Source: Limonium bicolor (Eukaryota; Streptophyta; Magnoliopsida; Caryophyllales; Plumbaginaceae). From it: a DNA stretch of 64,000 nucleotides. Of this stretch, positions 1-12,170 are shown piece by piece (positions within the stretch are counted from its first letter, which is position 1; each line of letters opens with the position of its first letter). The position numbers and the translations under genes are program-made. The stretch lies in assembly GCA_023374045.1 (NCBI GenBank), contig CM041782.1:182546925-182610924 (forward strand), read 5' to 3'. The notes under the pieces are model-generated. The model had not been told where the DNA came from. It did not search any database and saw only the letters and a list, made by a program, of their open reading frames with translations.

Positions 1-518
1 GAGTTGGAACATTGTTTTGAAACATAAAAGTCAATATAAAATTCTAGAAACCCTAAAGCTTCTCAAGCCTTGCTAGGGTTGACTTTTTGAGATTGTCAAA
101 CCAGCTCATGAAACCTATACCAATAAATAGGTTATGGAAAACCATTAAGATCGATAAAAAGAACGTCAAAAACGGATCATCCTAGCCAAAGTTATGATAA
201 AATGAAGTTTAGAGCCAAAATTTTGAAAAAAATGCTGATGTGGCAAGTCTGCTGACTCACCCGCGTGCCTCGGGATACGCGCCCAACACTTAGCCGATTT
301 ATCCCCTTGTTTTTCGGTAACCGATACCAGATTTTGCCCTAACTTGTGACCTCCATAACTTTCTCATCTTTTGGAATTTTTGAGTGCCGTCTTCCTACAC
401 TTCCTCTTTACAACCATAACTCACACTAAACCTAATTCATCCTAAATCAACCGGAAATTCGATCCAAAGTAGCCACCCTGCAAAACCGAAACCGCAGATT
501 CCAGTTTCCTTCGATTTC

Positions 519-848
519 AGGTAAAGTTCGTCTTGCCATAACTTCCTCATCTTTCAACCAAAATTCGATTTCTATAGCTCGTTGTGTAGCCCTTTAATCC
601 CACTACAACTTCGGTGTTGATGACCAAGGCTGATTCATAACCGATTGGGAGAGCGAGACGTCTAAAGATCTCGATTCAACCACTGCATAAAATCACACCG
701 AAACACAAGGTATAAGCCCACGAACAAGTTCTAACTCGATCTGTACTGAAACTTATAGCGTTGTAAAGTTGGCTACTCAATCGGTTCGTAAAGGGGGAAT
801 TTACCAGAATCTGATTTCGAATTCATTCGATTCTTGCAATTCCGGTAA
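519..848 (+). other. Three donor-like splice sites in LTR-G
   Basis: The GT dinucleotides at 521 (TTTCAG/GTAAAG), 710 (CACAAG/GTATAA) and 845 (TTCCG/GTAAGT) match plant 5' splice donor consensus. The trio lies about 2.7 kb upstream of the acceptor-like site at 3583. The same three-donor layout occurs in the other LTR families of the window. Whether they are used is inference. Confidence 0.4.
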
Positions 849-2726
849 GTTTTCTTCAAATTCCTTCGACCTTGCATTATCGGTCAAAACCACGTTCCAA
901 TTGCACCATTAAGCACTAGATTTCGAGAATTTGCTAGATTTGGATTCAGAAACCCAAACTAAACCCTAACCTCGAACCAGAATCGAAAACAACTGAATTC
1001 TGCATGTTAGCTAGTGAATTTGGTATCATTAGAACCGGAATCGAATTTCAAATCCATAGAAACAGGAATCATCGATTTTGGTTCTGTAGATTTTGAGGAA
1101 TTGACAGATTAGTACTCGAACATTATTCCCCTTTCGCTGATGAACTCGGAGATCTCGGGCCGTCCGATCGGTTAAAAGAAATGGACGGCCGAGATTAAAA
1201 CGTTTCAGATTTAAGTATATTAAGTTTTCTATAAATTCCAGATATTAACTCTAACTTGTTGAATTTAGTTAATGGCCTTCCCGAATGTGTTTTGACTTGA
1301 AATTTTAACCAAAGATTCCTTATAAAATCTAGTTTATTTTGATGTAAATTAATATGGTTTTGGAGTTTTTATTTTTAACGTAAGTTATGATTTTTGCAAG
1401 TTACGGGTATTATGGAGTTATTTGGTTAATTAAAAAGATATTTTTATGAAATAAAAATTTTATAATATGTGTAAAATGTTATAGTTACTGTATATTAAAT
1501 TTGGGAATTTTGGGACAATGGTAAGTGGGTTTTAAAATTGTGTTTATGTGTTTTTCATAAGAATAACTTATAATATATGGTTTTTAATGTAACCAAAATT
1601 AAAGTATGGTTTGTTAATAAACTTTTAAGCTAGGAAAGATAAGGAAAACTAAATTAAAATTTTATAACAGTATGTTTATAAATGTTTTGGGTATTAGCTT
1701 TAAGAGAAGTGAAATTATTTACATATACGTATATATACTTATATGGAAGAATTAAAATAGAAACTTATGTTAAATCATGGAATTTAATTATTCTACATCT
1801 TATTTATTATTTTATATGGGAGTTTATATTCTTAATCAAAACTAAGGGGAATATATATTTTCACTTATATAAAAAGGGAATAAAGTAGTAACTTAGGGTA
1901 AAACGGGGAGCTAATAAATCAACACTTATATTAACTAAATATTATAGGAGCTAGTATCCTAGGATATAGTAAAAGAAATACTTTATGAAACATACATGGA
2001 ATGCAGATAAATGTTGAAGTAATGAGATAATTTAAATACAATAAGCTACATAGGGGATGTCTTAATTAAATTCTAGTACAGGTATACGTATATATATTAG
2101 ATAAATAGAGGAAAAAACTTTATTTTATAAACTGTATATCGGTTGTGGTTATGCCTAAAAGTTCTTAAACATAATTAAATACAATAAAATTTCTTAAAAT
2201 GTTATGGATAAATCTTAATACACATAAAGATATATATATATATATACGTATATAAATACATTAAAATAGATGAGAAAAATAACATTCCTTGTGATAGTTA
2301 TAATAAGAGGAATATATATATTAAACCTTAGGTTTTTTTTATCGGTGTGTAATTAAATAGTCACTAATAACTTAAGGGTTTAATTACACAACATAAACGT
2401 AACACGGTCTTGGGTTAACTTACTAAGCCCAAGTCTATGAACTCCAAAAAGCCCACTTAAACAATTCAAAGAGAGGTTGGGCCACTCTCAAGGTTAATCC
2501 TAGATCGTTCCAGTTTAAACGAAATGGGCCTAACAAAGATTTAATTAACAAAAACAAGCCCAAACCTTGTGAGAGAATAATGCTAAACCTGGAACTATAA
2601 ATTAGTAAGAATGGAAGGTTGTTTAGTTTATAAGTCCCTAAACTAATCGACACTTGGAACACATTAATTATAGGTTACTATTGGGGGAACACTCGTTCAA
2701 AGTTAATTATTGTTCTTCACATACCA

Positions 2727-3000
2727 GGTATGATTTCTTGTACTCTTATGCTTTGCTAACAAGACTTGTGGGATGTTTGTGTCAAACGCTAATTGAGCTT
2801 AAATGGATTTCTAAAAGGAAATGGTTGTGTGACTAACTCAGCTTGTGTGACTAACTGAGTCTTGAAGGTGAAACTTACATGGTATTGATTCCTTCTGTTT
2901 GGTTATTCCGTTAGACATTAACTGCATGGGGTTTATGCTTCTGCACTCTGTAGGACTAAGTATTTTGGTATTGCTCTAGGTAGTTATTGATCTAGTGGGA
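2727..3000 (+). other. Two conserved noncoding blocks in LTR-G
   Basis: About 2727-2780 (GGTATGATTTCTTG, then a CTAAC and CTTGTGGG stretch) resembles a block found in every LTR here: about 14646-14706 in A, and on the minus strand near 29000 in E, 31890 in B, 38282 in C and 55735 in D. About 2933-3000 (CTGCACTCTGTAGGACT, TTTTGGTATTGCTC, TTGATCTAGTGGGA) is clearly homologous to internal, non-LTR DNA of element C (minus strand, about 43265-43345) and D (about 60685-60765). No reading frame explains the conservation. The function is unknown. Confidence 0.45.
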
Positions 3001-3507
3001 ATGTGGAGAAGGTCAATTTTGGTAAATTCTTCTTTTGACTCTAGATATCGTTTCATCCATGAGACTGGGTCTTGATTTTTCGACTTCTCCGTCTTTAATG
3101 GTAACAGTGAGGGGTTGTAATCCCCTCCCAAAAGGGACGTAGTAGACAGTGAGGGCTGTATATCCCCTGTCCTAAAAGGACGTACTTGGCGGTGGGGCCA
3201 TCTCTCCCAGTTGTTTTGATTCCACTCTTGAGTTATGGGTTTTTGGATCTCTTCTTTCATTCCTAGTCCTTGTGACTACTTGGGTCTTTCTACTCCTAAC
3301 TGGAATTTGTTCTAACTGGAGCATTGGGTGTTCACTAACTCATGGTGTGGTTTTTGGATTGACTAACTTTACCTTTCTATTATTTATCTTTATCCCTAAC
3401 TTGTTATCTTGACTTGGTGATTTGTGAAATGCCTTGTTCCTCTGTGTGGTTTAAGTGATTGCATTCAAGCTATTATTTATTTAAGAGTTGTATTATAAGT
3501 TTGTTTT

Positions 3508-3590
3508 TGAGGATCGTACCAGTTCCATTCCAGGGAACTGACCCACCCCCCTCTCGGGTGGGCTGCTTGGTTTTATCTTACAGGTACGAG
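3508..3590 (+). other. Hairpin and CAG/GTAC acceptor-like site of LTR-G
   Basis: An inverted repeat CCCACCC...GGGTGGG (about 3541-3561) is followed by a pyrimidine-rich run and TTACAG/GTACGAG, with the boundary at 3583/3584. In A, B, C, D and E an equivalent GC-rich hairpin also precedes a Y-rich tract and CAG/GTA. It fits a plant 3' splice acceptor; use in vivo is unproven. Confidence 0.45.
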
Positions 3591-3829
3591 TTATTTTACA
3601 GGTGACCACCAAGAGAATGAGTGATTGGGATGGGATTAGGTTTTGTGGAGAGTTTATGTGATTTATTACTGTTTTATTTTTGTTAAGTTTTCTCGAGGTT
3701 CAGGCCGTGACAATTGTAATCTTTAAGTTGTAAATTGGTGAGGCTTGGTGCCGGGTGTTTGGAACCCGATGGTCTGTACGCCTTTAATATTTTATTTCCG
3801 CTATAAATATGTTAAATAGGGGTGTTACA

Positions 3830-4560
3830 CTTCCGATGAATTCTCCAGGTGTAATACATCTTTTAGATCAATGATATGATCAATACATTTATTTTTCAAA
3901 TATTGTTAATTTTCTAGCTCAATGCTAATACCATATCATATTAAGGTCAAAAGTTTCCGGCACAATGCCAATTTCTTTGCTCATATTGTATAAAAACATT
4001 AAAAAGAATATGACATCACCCTTTATATTGATCATATTAACACTTTCAGGCACAATGCCATTTTTAGCATATTGATGTCAAAGTTTTAGGTGTGATGCCC
4101 TTCTTAGTGATGTCCAAGGCGGTAAGCTCAAGTTCGGCAATATTGGACATTGTATATCATATATCAGAATCAAAGTCTTTCAGGCGCAATGCCATTATTT
4201 TTTCAAATAATATTAAAATTGATTTTGATAGGTGCAATGCCCTAAATATTGTCAAAAACATTATAAATAGCAATCATAAAATAATAAAATATATTATATA
4301 TCACAACAAGATAAATCATATAACACATATATTATGCCTCACGTGATTATTATATCTGGCACGATGCCTCACGTGATTATTATACCTGGCACGATGCCTC
4401 ACATGATTATTATACCTGGCACGATGCCTCGCGTGATTATTATACCTGGCACGATGCCTCACATTATACTTAACAAATAAATAAAAACGAAACTGGAATA
4501 ATTAACAATGCAAAATAAAATTAACAGTAAACAAGATCTGTCACGATGCCTCACATGATA
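3830..4560. repeat. Interspersed GGCRCRATGCC motif region
   Basis: An 11-base near-palindromic motif, GGCACAATGCC with variants (GGTGTGATGCC, GGCGCAATGCC, GGCACGATGCC), recurs near 3958, 4049, 4089, 4183, 4230 and then every 30 bases to 4460, again near 4541. The DNA between copies is A+T-rich and unique. I do not recognise the parent repeat family. There is no credible coding sequence. Confidence 0.6.
4337..4475. repeat. 30-bp tandem repeat, four copies plus partial
   Basis: Units begin at 4337, 4367, 4397, 4427 and 4457. Each starts CCTCACGTGATTATTATA and ends TGGCACGATG, with one or two substitutions between copies. It is a local expansion of the GGCRCRATGCC motif of the surrounding region. 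Confidence 0.9.
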
Positions 4561-5430
4561 CCTCTATCAGTAAGGGAAAAACTGGAAACTCGATCTTTTG
4601 TTGCTAAGTCTGTTTCCAGAGCGGTCGACCTGCCTCAGATTAGTCTCTTCAGTCTGGCATACAAAAATGGATCGACCCTTCTTTTGCTTTCCACATCAAA
4701 AGCAAAGAACCGTCATATTACACTTGATAAAAAAAGAGTTTGACCTACATCTTTTTGTTTTTGTTGGAAAAGATCGGAGGCATATAGATTCGATCATAAA
4801 AAAAGAGCGATCAAATCGATACTAAAGGATGGCAAAACTACTGGAGATGAAATTGGCTTAAACAAATTAAAGTGACCGGAAAGAGACTACCCTACGAATA
4901 GAGTTAGATTTTGTCTTCGCTTCAAATTGGGGTATCGATGGAAGAAGTAAAAGACTAGAAAAGTTTTTAGAGCGTGCTGATAACGTGTTGTAAATGAGAG
5001 AATAGAGATTACAGATAGACATGGAATGGAGAGGCAACTGATGTTCTTATTACGATATGAGTATACAAGACCTCTATTTATAGAGAGTACATGGGGAAAC
5101 CCTAATTATAGATGTGGAGTCCACTATAAAATATATCTATTTATAACAGTAAGAGATAATTTTGAGAAAGTGGGAATTTTAGGGAAGGAAACATGGGCAA
5201 CTGTTTTATTATCCATGAGTGCTATGTGGAATTTAAGAGTGCCGACCGGGGAAGACAGAGTAGAACCATTGCCTCTAGGGTTTTCGGATGAAGAAAAATA
5301 TTCCCAGCCCAAGTGACTGGGAGCTTAAGAGGGCCCAACCATACATGTTTTCAAATGGGTTATTGATTAAGCCCACCTTTTGCTAAATAGGCTAGCACCG
5401 TTTTTTTCTTCTTCTAGTAGGATAGATATT
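4560..5430. other. Unclassified repeat-like DNA, no gene recognised
   Basis: Contains GAGCGTGCTGATAACGTG near 4972 and a small palindrome CTCTATTTATAGAG near 5072, followed by an open stretch to 5316 without recognisable domains. I believe this is a transposon remnant of unknown class. No terminal repeats or target duplication could be found by eye. Confidence 0.35.
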
Positions 5431-5439
5431 ACCTGGTTC

Positions 5440-5935
5440 ATCTGGTTTAAATCTGATTCGAGTGATTTCGGTTTGGTTGATTTCAGGTTCGGTGAATTCA
5501 GTTTGGGTTAGTCTTTGGGATATTTAGTTTTTTCAGGTTATGGATCAATTCGGGTGACTTATTTAAATTAAGTTTGGTTAACAAAAAATTTAGAGTATGA
5601 GTGTAAGTAACCATTGTAATTTGTATTGTTTTTCATATTCAGTTTCAAATTTTGTTAATAAAGCGGTAGTCTTGATCAAATTCAAGAGTACTATTGTGTA
5701 TTGTCAAGTGTATTAGCTTGACATTAATCCATTGTTTATGTTGGAATATATATATTTATGCTTTAACAAAATATTCGGGTGAATTCGGTTCGGGTGTGTT
5801 CGGTTCGGGTGAGTTCGGGTTGTACCAAACTAGGGTTTGTTTCAGTGTAGGTTTGGGTTGGTTCAGATTTTCGGGTCACATTTCGGCCACTTCATTCGGT
5901 TAAATCGGGTTGGATTAGATCGATTTTTTGAGTTC
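5440..5935. repeat. Degenerate TTCGGG / GGTTCGGGTGA repeat region
   Basis: TTCGGG, TTCGGTT and TTCGGGTGA recur many times, densest at 5776-5935, separated by A+T-rich DNA. It looks like a decayed short tandem repeat. The open frame inside it is low complexity and not credible as a gene. Confidence 0.65.
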
Positions 5936-7379
5936 GGGTTACTTTTGTCAAGTCTAGATATTATCGTAAGGACTCATTTTCTTTTAAAATAAAGGTGAAA
6001 AATGCATCTACGAAACCTTGGAAAATTTTCGTCAAAATACCATTTGTAAAAAAAAATTATTTGCGGTGATTTTTTTTTCTAAAAAATGACGCGGAAGTGT
6101 CAAAACGATGTAAAGAAACCGCATCGGGGTGATGCAGATTGCGGAAAACAGCATCTAGTGCGGTTCATTTGCAACCGTATGATCTAAAAAATATTTCTGA
6201 TTTTATCTGAGCCGTCCGTGCTCAGTGATTTTGTTGGATAAGATTATCTACAAATTTATAAAGAAACCGCCATCGCCCCAGCGCAGTTTCTGGCACCCGA
6301 GAATCTATGTAAAACAACCATAGATGGCTTATTTTTCGTTCTACAAACAACACAAAAAATCTTCAACTCTCCCAACAAATATCCCCCGAAGTTGTAGAGG
6401 TTAGTATGTTTGTTTTAAATTTTTATTCATTTTTGTGTGTATTAACTATTTTGTTCACTAGGTTTTAATATATGTATTTTTTTGTATTATTTAATTGTTT
6501 TTTTAATTAGTTATGAATAAAACGTAATTAATTATGGTAACTACTTTAGAACTTGTTGTTCTTCAAAGTAGTTGTATAAATTAGTTAAATAATATGTTGA
6601 CATGCAATTAATGGTTTTTTTGTAAGTTTTAGTTTTTTAATTATCTATTAAATTCAAAATTTATTATTGTCATTAATTTATAATTCGTTGTTCATCAAAA
6701 TAGGTTTACAAGTTAGCTACAAAATATGTAGATATGTAGGTAATAGTTTAAAATTACTTTTACTAATTTAGTTTTTAATATTTTCATTAAATTCGTAATT
6801 AATTGGTCATTACTTTATTACTTGTGGTTGATCTAAAGGTGTATAAATCAGTTAAAATAATATGTAGACTTGTAGTTAATGGTTTAAATTAATTTTTGTA
6901 AGTTTTAGTTGCTTAATAACATATATAATTCGTAATAAATTTGTGTTGTTAAATTTATTATGTTTAGATCTTGTAAATTGGTTTGTAGTTAGCTGAAAAA
7001 TGTTTGGACTTGTTGTTATAAGTCAATATTAAATTGTTTGCATTTAGCTCATTGTTAATTATACATTTAATTCGTAATTAATAATTGTCACAATTATACA
7101 TTTAGTTCAAAATTATTTTTAAAAGTGATTTTTTAATGTTTTATTGTTTAAAGTTGTGGTGGAATTTGTTAAAGATGATGTGCAATATTATTATTGGTTG
7201 TATTTATTTTTTTTAAATTTTAGTTTTTTCTTCAATGATATATTTAAATCAGTATGTTTTACTTGTAGGTTCATTTACAATGTGCGTTTCACTTAAATTT
7301 TAAATATTGTTTGTTTGTGCTGATCTAAACTACCTTACTCGCCCGGATCTAATTTCACTTGAAAGAATGGAATTTCCTT
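5936..7379. other. A+T-rich DNA before the MULE remnant, nothing recognised
   Basis: Very A+T-rich DNA with no credible reading frame. At 6100-6330 there is a more GC-balanced stretch with repeated AAGAAACCGC that could be the terminal region of the MULE or a separate small element. I could not find a matching inverted terminal repeat. Confidence 0.4.
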
Positions 7380-8800
7380 GTACAATCTTTGTCAATGCCG
7401 AGCTATAATACATGGAAGATGGAAGTCTCTACTTCCAAATCAATCAAAACACTAAAACCTTTTATCTTCGTGTAACTGAAGATTTCACCATCCAAATGTT
7501 AAAGTATTTTGTCATAGATGTCATCCGTCAATTGAAGTTTGGATGTTCTGTTACGAGGATGACATATCGGCAGTGTTCAGCAGAGGGCCATAAAAGTTTG
7601 TAGCACTTCGTCTAAAAACTGATGAAGATGTTCAAGCAATGCTTGGTAACTACAAGTGTTGTTGGGACATCTCTCAGTGCATGGACATTCATCTAGAAAT
7701 TGATTGTGACGATGACGATGGAGAGTATGAGCATGCAAAAGAGAAAGATGTTACATCAGATGATGAAGTTGAACTCATACCAAAAAAATTCTTCACGGAC
7801 CAGATAAAGATGGCAAAAGTAGTTAGCATATGCCAGATGCTTCATTTTAGAATCACGTGGAATGGGATGCCATCAACGCATTGCAAACAGATGTGGAACG
7901 CCGCGGTGTCCCAAACTGGAATCTTGTGCAGGAGTTCGATTAGACCAAGAGTTTGACGATAAAGAGTGTCTGGTAACCGCTGTCAAGGAGTATCACATTT
8001 GTAATAATCTGGATTTCAGTATATATTGTCAAGAACTCGAGGAAAGCATACGTTATCCAATGTGTTAACCACGACGAATGTCCATTTTACTTAAGGGCGT
8101 GTTGTTGAATGGTGAGTGCGAATGGAAAATTACGAGAATCATTAGCCATTGTTGGGTTTCTGAAGATGATGGACAACATCATCAGCAAATGAATTATCAT
8201 TTCATTGCTGAAGCCCTTCTTCCCCATATAAGTTGTAACCTAGGTATGAGTGTCCTAGATGTCATTGATCAGATCCGTGGCCAATATAACAGAACGGTTT
8301 CTTACAGAAAACCCTAGTTGGCAAGGTGCGAAGCGATAGGAAAAATCTATGAAGATTGGGTTAAGTCTTATAATCAGCTACCAAGGTTATTCATGGCCAC
8401 AAACATCTCATACCAGGTTCGATTGTTGCTCTGAAGACAGTTAGGGCTTTCGAGGATGACACACACAACAACACAAGTGAAACAATTCCAATAGTGTTTC
8501 TGGGCGTTTGGTCCCTGCTATCTGCATTCACACTTCAAACCCATGCTGCAGATAGATGGTACACATTTATATGATAAGTTCAAAGGCAAGCTTCTGATAG
8601 CATCGGCGCAAGATGGCAACGACAAAGTCATACCTATTGCGTTTGCTATCGTCGAGTCTAAAGACTTAGCTTGTTGGAGGTTCTTTCCCGGCAAGTTGTG
8701 GCTCCATGTGATAGGTGAAAAAGCCGACATGTCAATAATTACGGACCGTTCCCCAACTATCATAAGTATCATCAAATCAGATCCCAGGATTAATTTTCAG
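7380..8800 (+). pseudogene. Decayed MULE (MuDR-type) transposase
   Basis: Fragments in different frames follow the order of plant Mutator-like transposases: an N-terminal segment (7412-7603), an acidic linker (7639-7800), and a MuDR-like domain (about 7930-8317, containing EFDDKECLVTAVKEY, then a frame change, then GECEWKITRI). The transposase core starts at about 8540 with QIDGTHLYDKFKGKLLIA and runs to SIITDRSPTII. DGTHL holds the first catalytic Asp and TDRSP the second. The catalytic Glu region is missing or unrecognisable after about 8790. Several frameshifts and stops (for example after SYRKP at 8317) make it non-functional. In-family knowledge: MULE transposases are DDE enzymes that cut and paste DNA. 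The element boundaries were not found. Confidence 0.85.
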
Positions 8801-8898
8801 TTTACACACATACTACATGGTTGTCTCTCATGTTTTCTCCATTTGACATTTTCTTGTGTTATTATATCTTCTATTTCTTTGTAGGAAATCTCAGCGTT

Positions 8899-9151
8899 CT
8901 CCTTATGGTACCCACTCCTAACCTTACCTACTCAATTCATCTGCCTAAGTTGATGTGCTTATGTTCTATGTCTGAAAAGAGTGATGCCTTCTATGGCCTA
9001 TATGTAAAATATGCTCTTTGAATGCTCCTCTGTGGTACCCAATCCTAACCTCACCTACTCAATTCCACCTGTCTAATTTGATTGCTTATGTTCTATGTCT
9101 GAAAAGAATGATGCCTTCTATGGCCTATTTGTAAAATATGCTCTTCGAATG
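8899..9151. repeat. Direct tandem duplication, unit about 126 bp
   Basis: Copies 8899-9024 and 9025-9151 share long matches such as TATGTTCTATGTCTGAAAAG and GATGCCTTCTATGGCCTAT, with scattered substitutions. A third copy starts (CTCCTCT at 9152) and then diverges. It lies directly downstream of the broken transposase core. Confidence 0.85.
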
Positions 9152-10154
9152 CTCCTCTATTTTATTTGCTGGATTTGAACTCATATGAAGTGCTGTCATA
9201 TCCTGTTGCGCTTGGCATGATTAACAATCTGGTTAATGGAATTATAGGTGAGCCTCTCATGTTCATGAATGGTAATGTGAGCGGGTTGATTACATCTCAG
9301 AGGTGTTTCTGTAACATAGTTATTCTTTGTCTTTATAAGGGTGTGAAGTCATGTGAAAGTTTCTCGGTGTCAAATGCTTCAATTAATTCAACGAACTTGA
9401 GAGCATTTGAAGGGAGCAAAGCTGAATGTCAATTATTTGTATTCTTTTCTTGCCTCTGTTAACTTATGAATGGTTAGCACTTAGTTGAGATTAGTCATAT
9501 GCTTTCTTCTCCATAATCTGTTATACACCTTTCGGTTTAAGATAACCAGATCTGATGACCTTAGACTAAGAGCTAAAACAAAAGAAAGGAGGCAGTAGAT
9601 GTCATCGACTTGTTAAAGAAAAAAGGAGGATTCCAATCTTGAGTTTCAGGCCTCTTGTTTGTCCTTTGTTGTTCAGAAACTTTTATGTGGTCATTAACAG
9701 AAGAAACAAAAAGTTGGTTAATAAAACGAGATAGCAACCTAGGAATAGAATCATCATCTTACCTTTTTTCCGACTCATGACAAATAGAAGTGTGGTTGGT
9801 GATGCGTTTTGCTATTCCTGCACAATCTAGATTGATTAACAGTGGGGTAGCTGTAATGAGTTGTGGTAGTGATTTAGGTTCAATGCTTTAAAAAGAAGAT
9901 AGAAGAGGAGGTAATAAAATGAATAGAAATGAAACTAAGAGGTTCAGTAACTTAGTTTAGTTTGCAGTTTTTTTTTTCATCGGCTTCGGTTTATTTCTTC
10001 ATGTTGTTTGCTCTGGATTTATTTCTGCGCCTATGCATGTACATATTGTATATCTAGTTTTGTTGCAATTTTGACTTCATTTCGTTGTACTTTTGATTAT
10101 TGTTAGCCCTAGTTATTAGACTTTAGGGCCAAGCCTTAGGATAGTGGGTGAACC
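9152..10154. other. Unassigned DNA between MULE remnant and LTR-F
   Basis: An open stretch at 9166-9462 has no domain I recognise. It might be a captured host-gene fragment, but there is no motif to support that. The rest has no credible frame. A pyrimidine-rich run lies at 9968-9980. Confidence 0.3.
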
Positions 10155-11682
10155 TGTAACACCCTAGAATTTGCCTCATTATAAAGTAGAAAACGATACG
10201 AATCGAACGCCACAGACGGGGATTAAAACGGATGTCAAACGAGTCTTGAAACGGAAATTTAAGTTCTGTCTGGAATTGTGTCCGACCTTGGAAGTTCAGA
10301 CACAATCGAAATAGAAACCATGGTGTGTCCGGACATACGTCCGGACGTCGAAGTTCAGACAGAAGTTGAACTCCAACCCCCAGACTCGTCCTTGCACACG
10401 GTCCGGACACTTCAAAACTGTGAAAATAAAATAGCTCCCGTGGCCTGTCCGAACTTGCATGTTCGGACGGACGTTCGGACAGATCCAAAATTGTGAAAAT
10501 CAACTGAAAACACCATTGGAAAAATACATATTAATACCACACATCTTATATTGTAACTTAAGATGAATAATTTGCCAGTAAGGATTGTCAAAAGTACCAT
10601 GAAAATTACAACGGAACGTAAACTAAATCCAAGGCATTACCGCCACACTCAACCCTTTGAGTGCTTAGGCTAATCTTTTACCAATTCATCAGAAAATAAA
10701 TTCCCAAAAACATTATAACTCAAATGTTGTAACCCAAATATTGTAGATAAAATATTGCAACTTGAATATGACAACTTAATCATTTATGAATTCCTAATGC
10801 TATGTGACAACGCATCTCCCAGCCCCAACTTCAGTAATCCATACCTACGATCAGAAAACAATATACAAAACACGAAGGGGTCGCGTAAATCAGGAAAAAT
10901 GAGTAAAATCCATCTCATTACGTAAAATACATTTTTGAAATCCTTTTTTTAATTGAGAAATCAAAACATATAGAACCAATCAACCAACAATCCGAATATA
11001 CTTTCCAACAATGATAACCATTAAAACAGTAGGGGAGCCTTCAACAGGAAACAACCCACAAATAAAACCAAACAATCACGAACGGACTGAAATACCATTC
11101 CACCTCACCCTATGTCCATAAGTGTGCACACCCCCTACGAATCATCAGTTCATAGAGTAGATCGTAGAGCTTAACTGCAGCCATTGTATGCAGCACAAAG
11201 ATATATATATATAAACAATTCATGGTCACGGTCCAGAGTACTAACATGGTGAGTCAGGGAGCACCAAGAACTCCAACATTGTGAGTCAGGGAGCACCAAG
11301 AACCCCAAAAGTACTTAATTTCCAGTGAAGAGCTCCCCAAAAACCAAATCCCTTTCCAATTGTCAAATACCACCATTAATTCATAATACGTGAAATACAA
11401 TTCCAATCCTCCAACCAAAATCAGGGTTTCCAAAATACCTTTTGATGAATAAAAATTCACGCCAACAAAACAATCAGGAGCACAGAATTTACCTGGAGTC
11501 CATGTCCAGCCGAGGAGAAACAATCACCCACAACCAATAGCATCCACCATTAATGAACTCGAGATCTAAGATTTTAATATACACACTTTTCAATAATCCA
11601 CCAACAAAAATGCAATTCAATCATAACCTTGTAAACCCCAACTAATACAATTACACTTACCCTTCAAATGACTCTAATTGGC
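10155..11682 (-). mobile_element. LTR-F: LTR-like fragment, minus orientation
   Basis: Begins TGTAACACCCT at 10155, the same end signature that opens the minus-strand LTRs at 27262, 36944 and 54124. It carries an inverted-repeat array at 10266-10495, much closer to the end than in the others, and it lacks the usual GAGCCCC hairpin. It may therefore be a deleted or more distant LTR. A short direct repeat (GTGAGTCAGGGAGCACCAAG) occurs at about 11250 and 11281. The fragment stops where element A starts at 11683. No coding sequence. Confidence 0.4.
10266..10495. repeat. Inverted-repeat (hairpin) array in LTR-F
   Basis: Three to four local inverted repeats built from GTCCGGAC and TGTCCGAAC/GTTCGGACA stems, for example TGTCCGAAC near 10446 with GTTCGGACA near 10472. 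Spacing is about 60-80 bases. Similar arrays with other stem sequences lie in LTRs A, C, D and E. Confidence 0.6.
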
Positions 11683-12162
11683 TGAAATACCCCAAACTTA
11701 GATATGGTGTTTAAATGATAAAATAAGATAATTAGGCTAAATAATGCCTTAGAAACATTAAGAAACATTTCTAATCAAAGAAAATATAAGGAAACACCAA
11801 AAGAGCAGTTTAAACAAAAACGTGCTCTAAGCTTGGAGAGACTTGGGAGAGTACCCAAATATTGTTGTAAGACCTTAGTAATATCCTAATGGTCATTTTA
11901 AGTCAATTACCAAAGAAAACCAAGCTCGAAAACAAGTTAAAACACAAAATGTGCTTTAAGGAGTCTTAAAGCACGTTTTTGAAAAATTGTCTTGTAAATG
12001 AGTTTTGAATGGCTAAATGTCCATCATTACTCTTTAATTAATATGTGTACTATATAGTATCACATTTGGAGGTCTATATCAATGGGAAATCAAAAATTTC
12101 ACAACAATGTGCCTTGTTTTTGATGAATAGTGAATTAATTAAGCTAGTTTATAACATAAGTC

Positions 12163-12170
12163 TATATAAG
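12163..12170 (+). promoter_or_regulatory. Candidate TATA box of element A LTR
   Basis: TATATAAG about 480 bases into the LTR. The same sequence is kept in the 3' LTR at 23088-23095. If it is the promoter, the transcript leader would be more than 3.6 kb long before gag, which makes a leader intron more plausible. No experimental support. Confidence 0.4.

Larger units (their letters stand above)
1..3829 (+). mobile_element. LTR-G: partial or solo Ty3/gypsy-type LTR, left end outside window
   Basis: The right end, GGGGTGTTACA at about 3819-3829, matches the LTR ends of element A at 15812 and 26740. A purine-rich 'ATTTCCGCT' segment lies just inside the end, as in the other LTRs here. No tRNA primer site follows, so this is a 3' LTR or a solo LTR; its start is not in the window. 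It has three donor-like sites, a hairpin and a CAG/GTAC acceptor-like site arranged as in elements A, C, D and E. No coding region is credible; short open frames in the A+T-rich middle (1200-2400) are random. One inverted repeat, around ATCTCGGGCCGTCC at 1152 and its complement at about 1183-1195, could fold into a hairpin. Confidence 0.6.

Noticed and set aside
5026..5316. 96-codon open frame as a gene
   Set aside because: No recognised domain and an A+T-rich repeat context; kept only as unclassified DNA.
9166..9462. 98-codon open frame as a captured gene
   Set aside because: No recognisable motif, and neighbouring sequence is decayed transposon.
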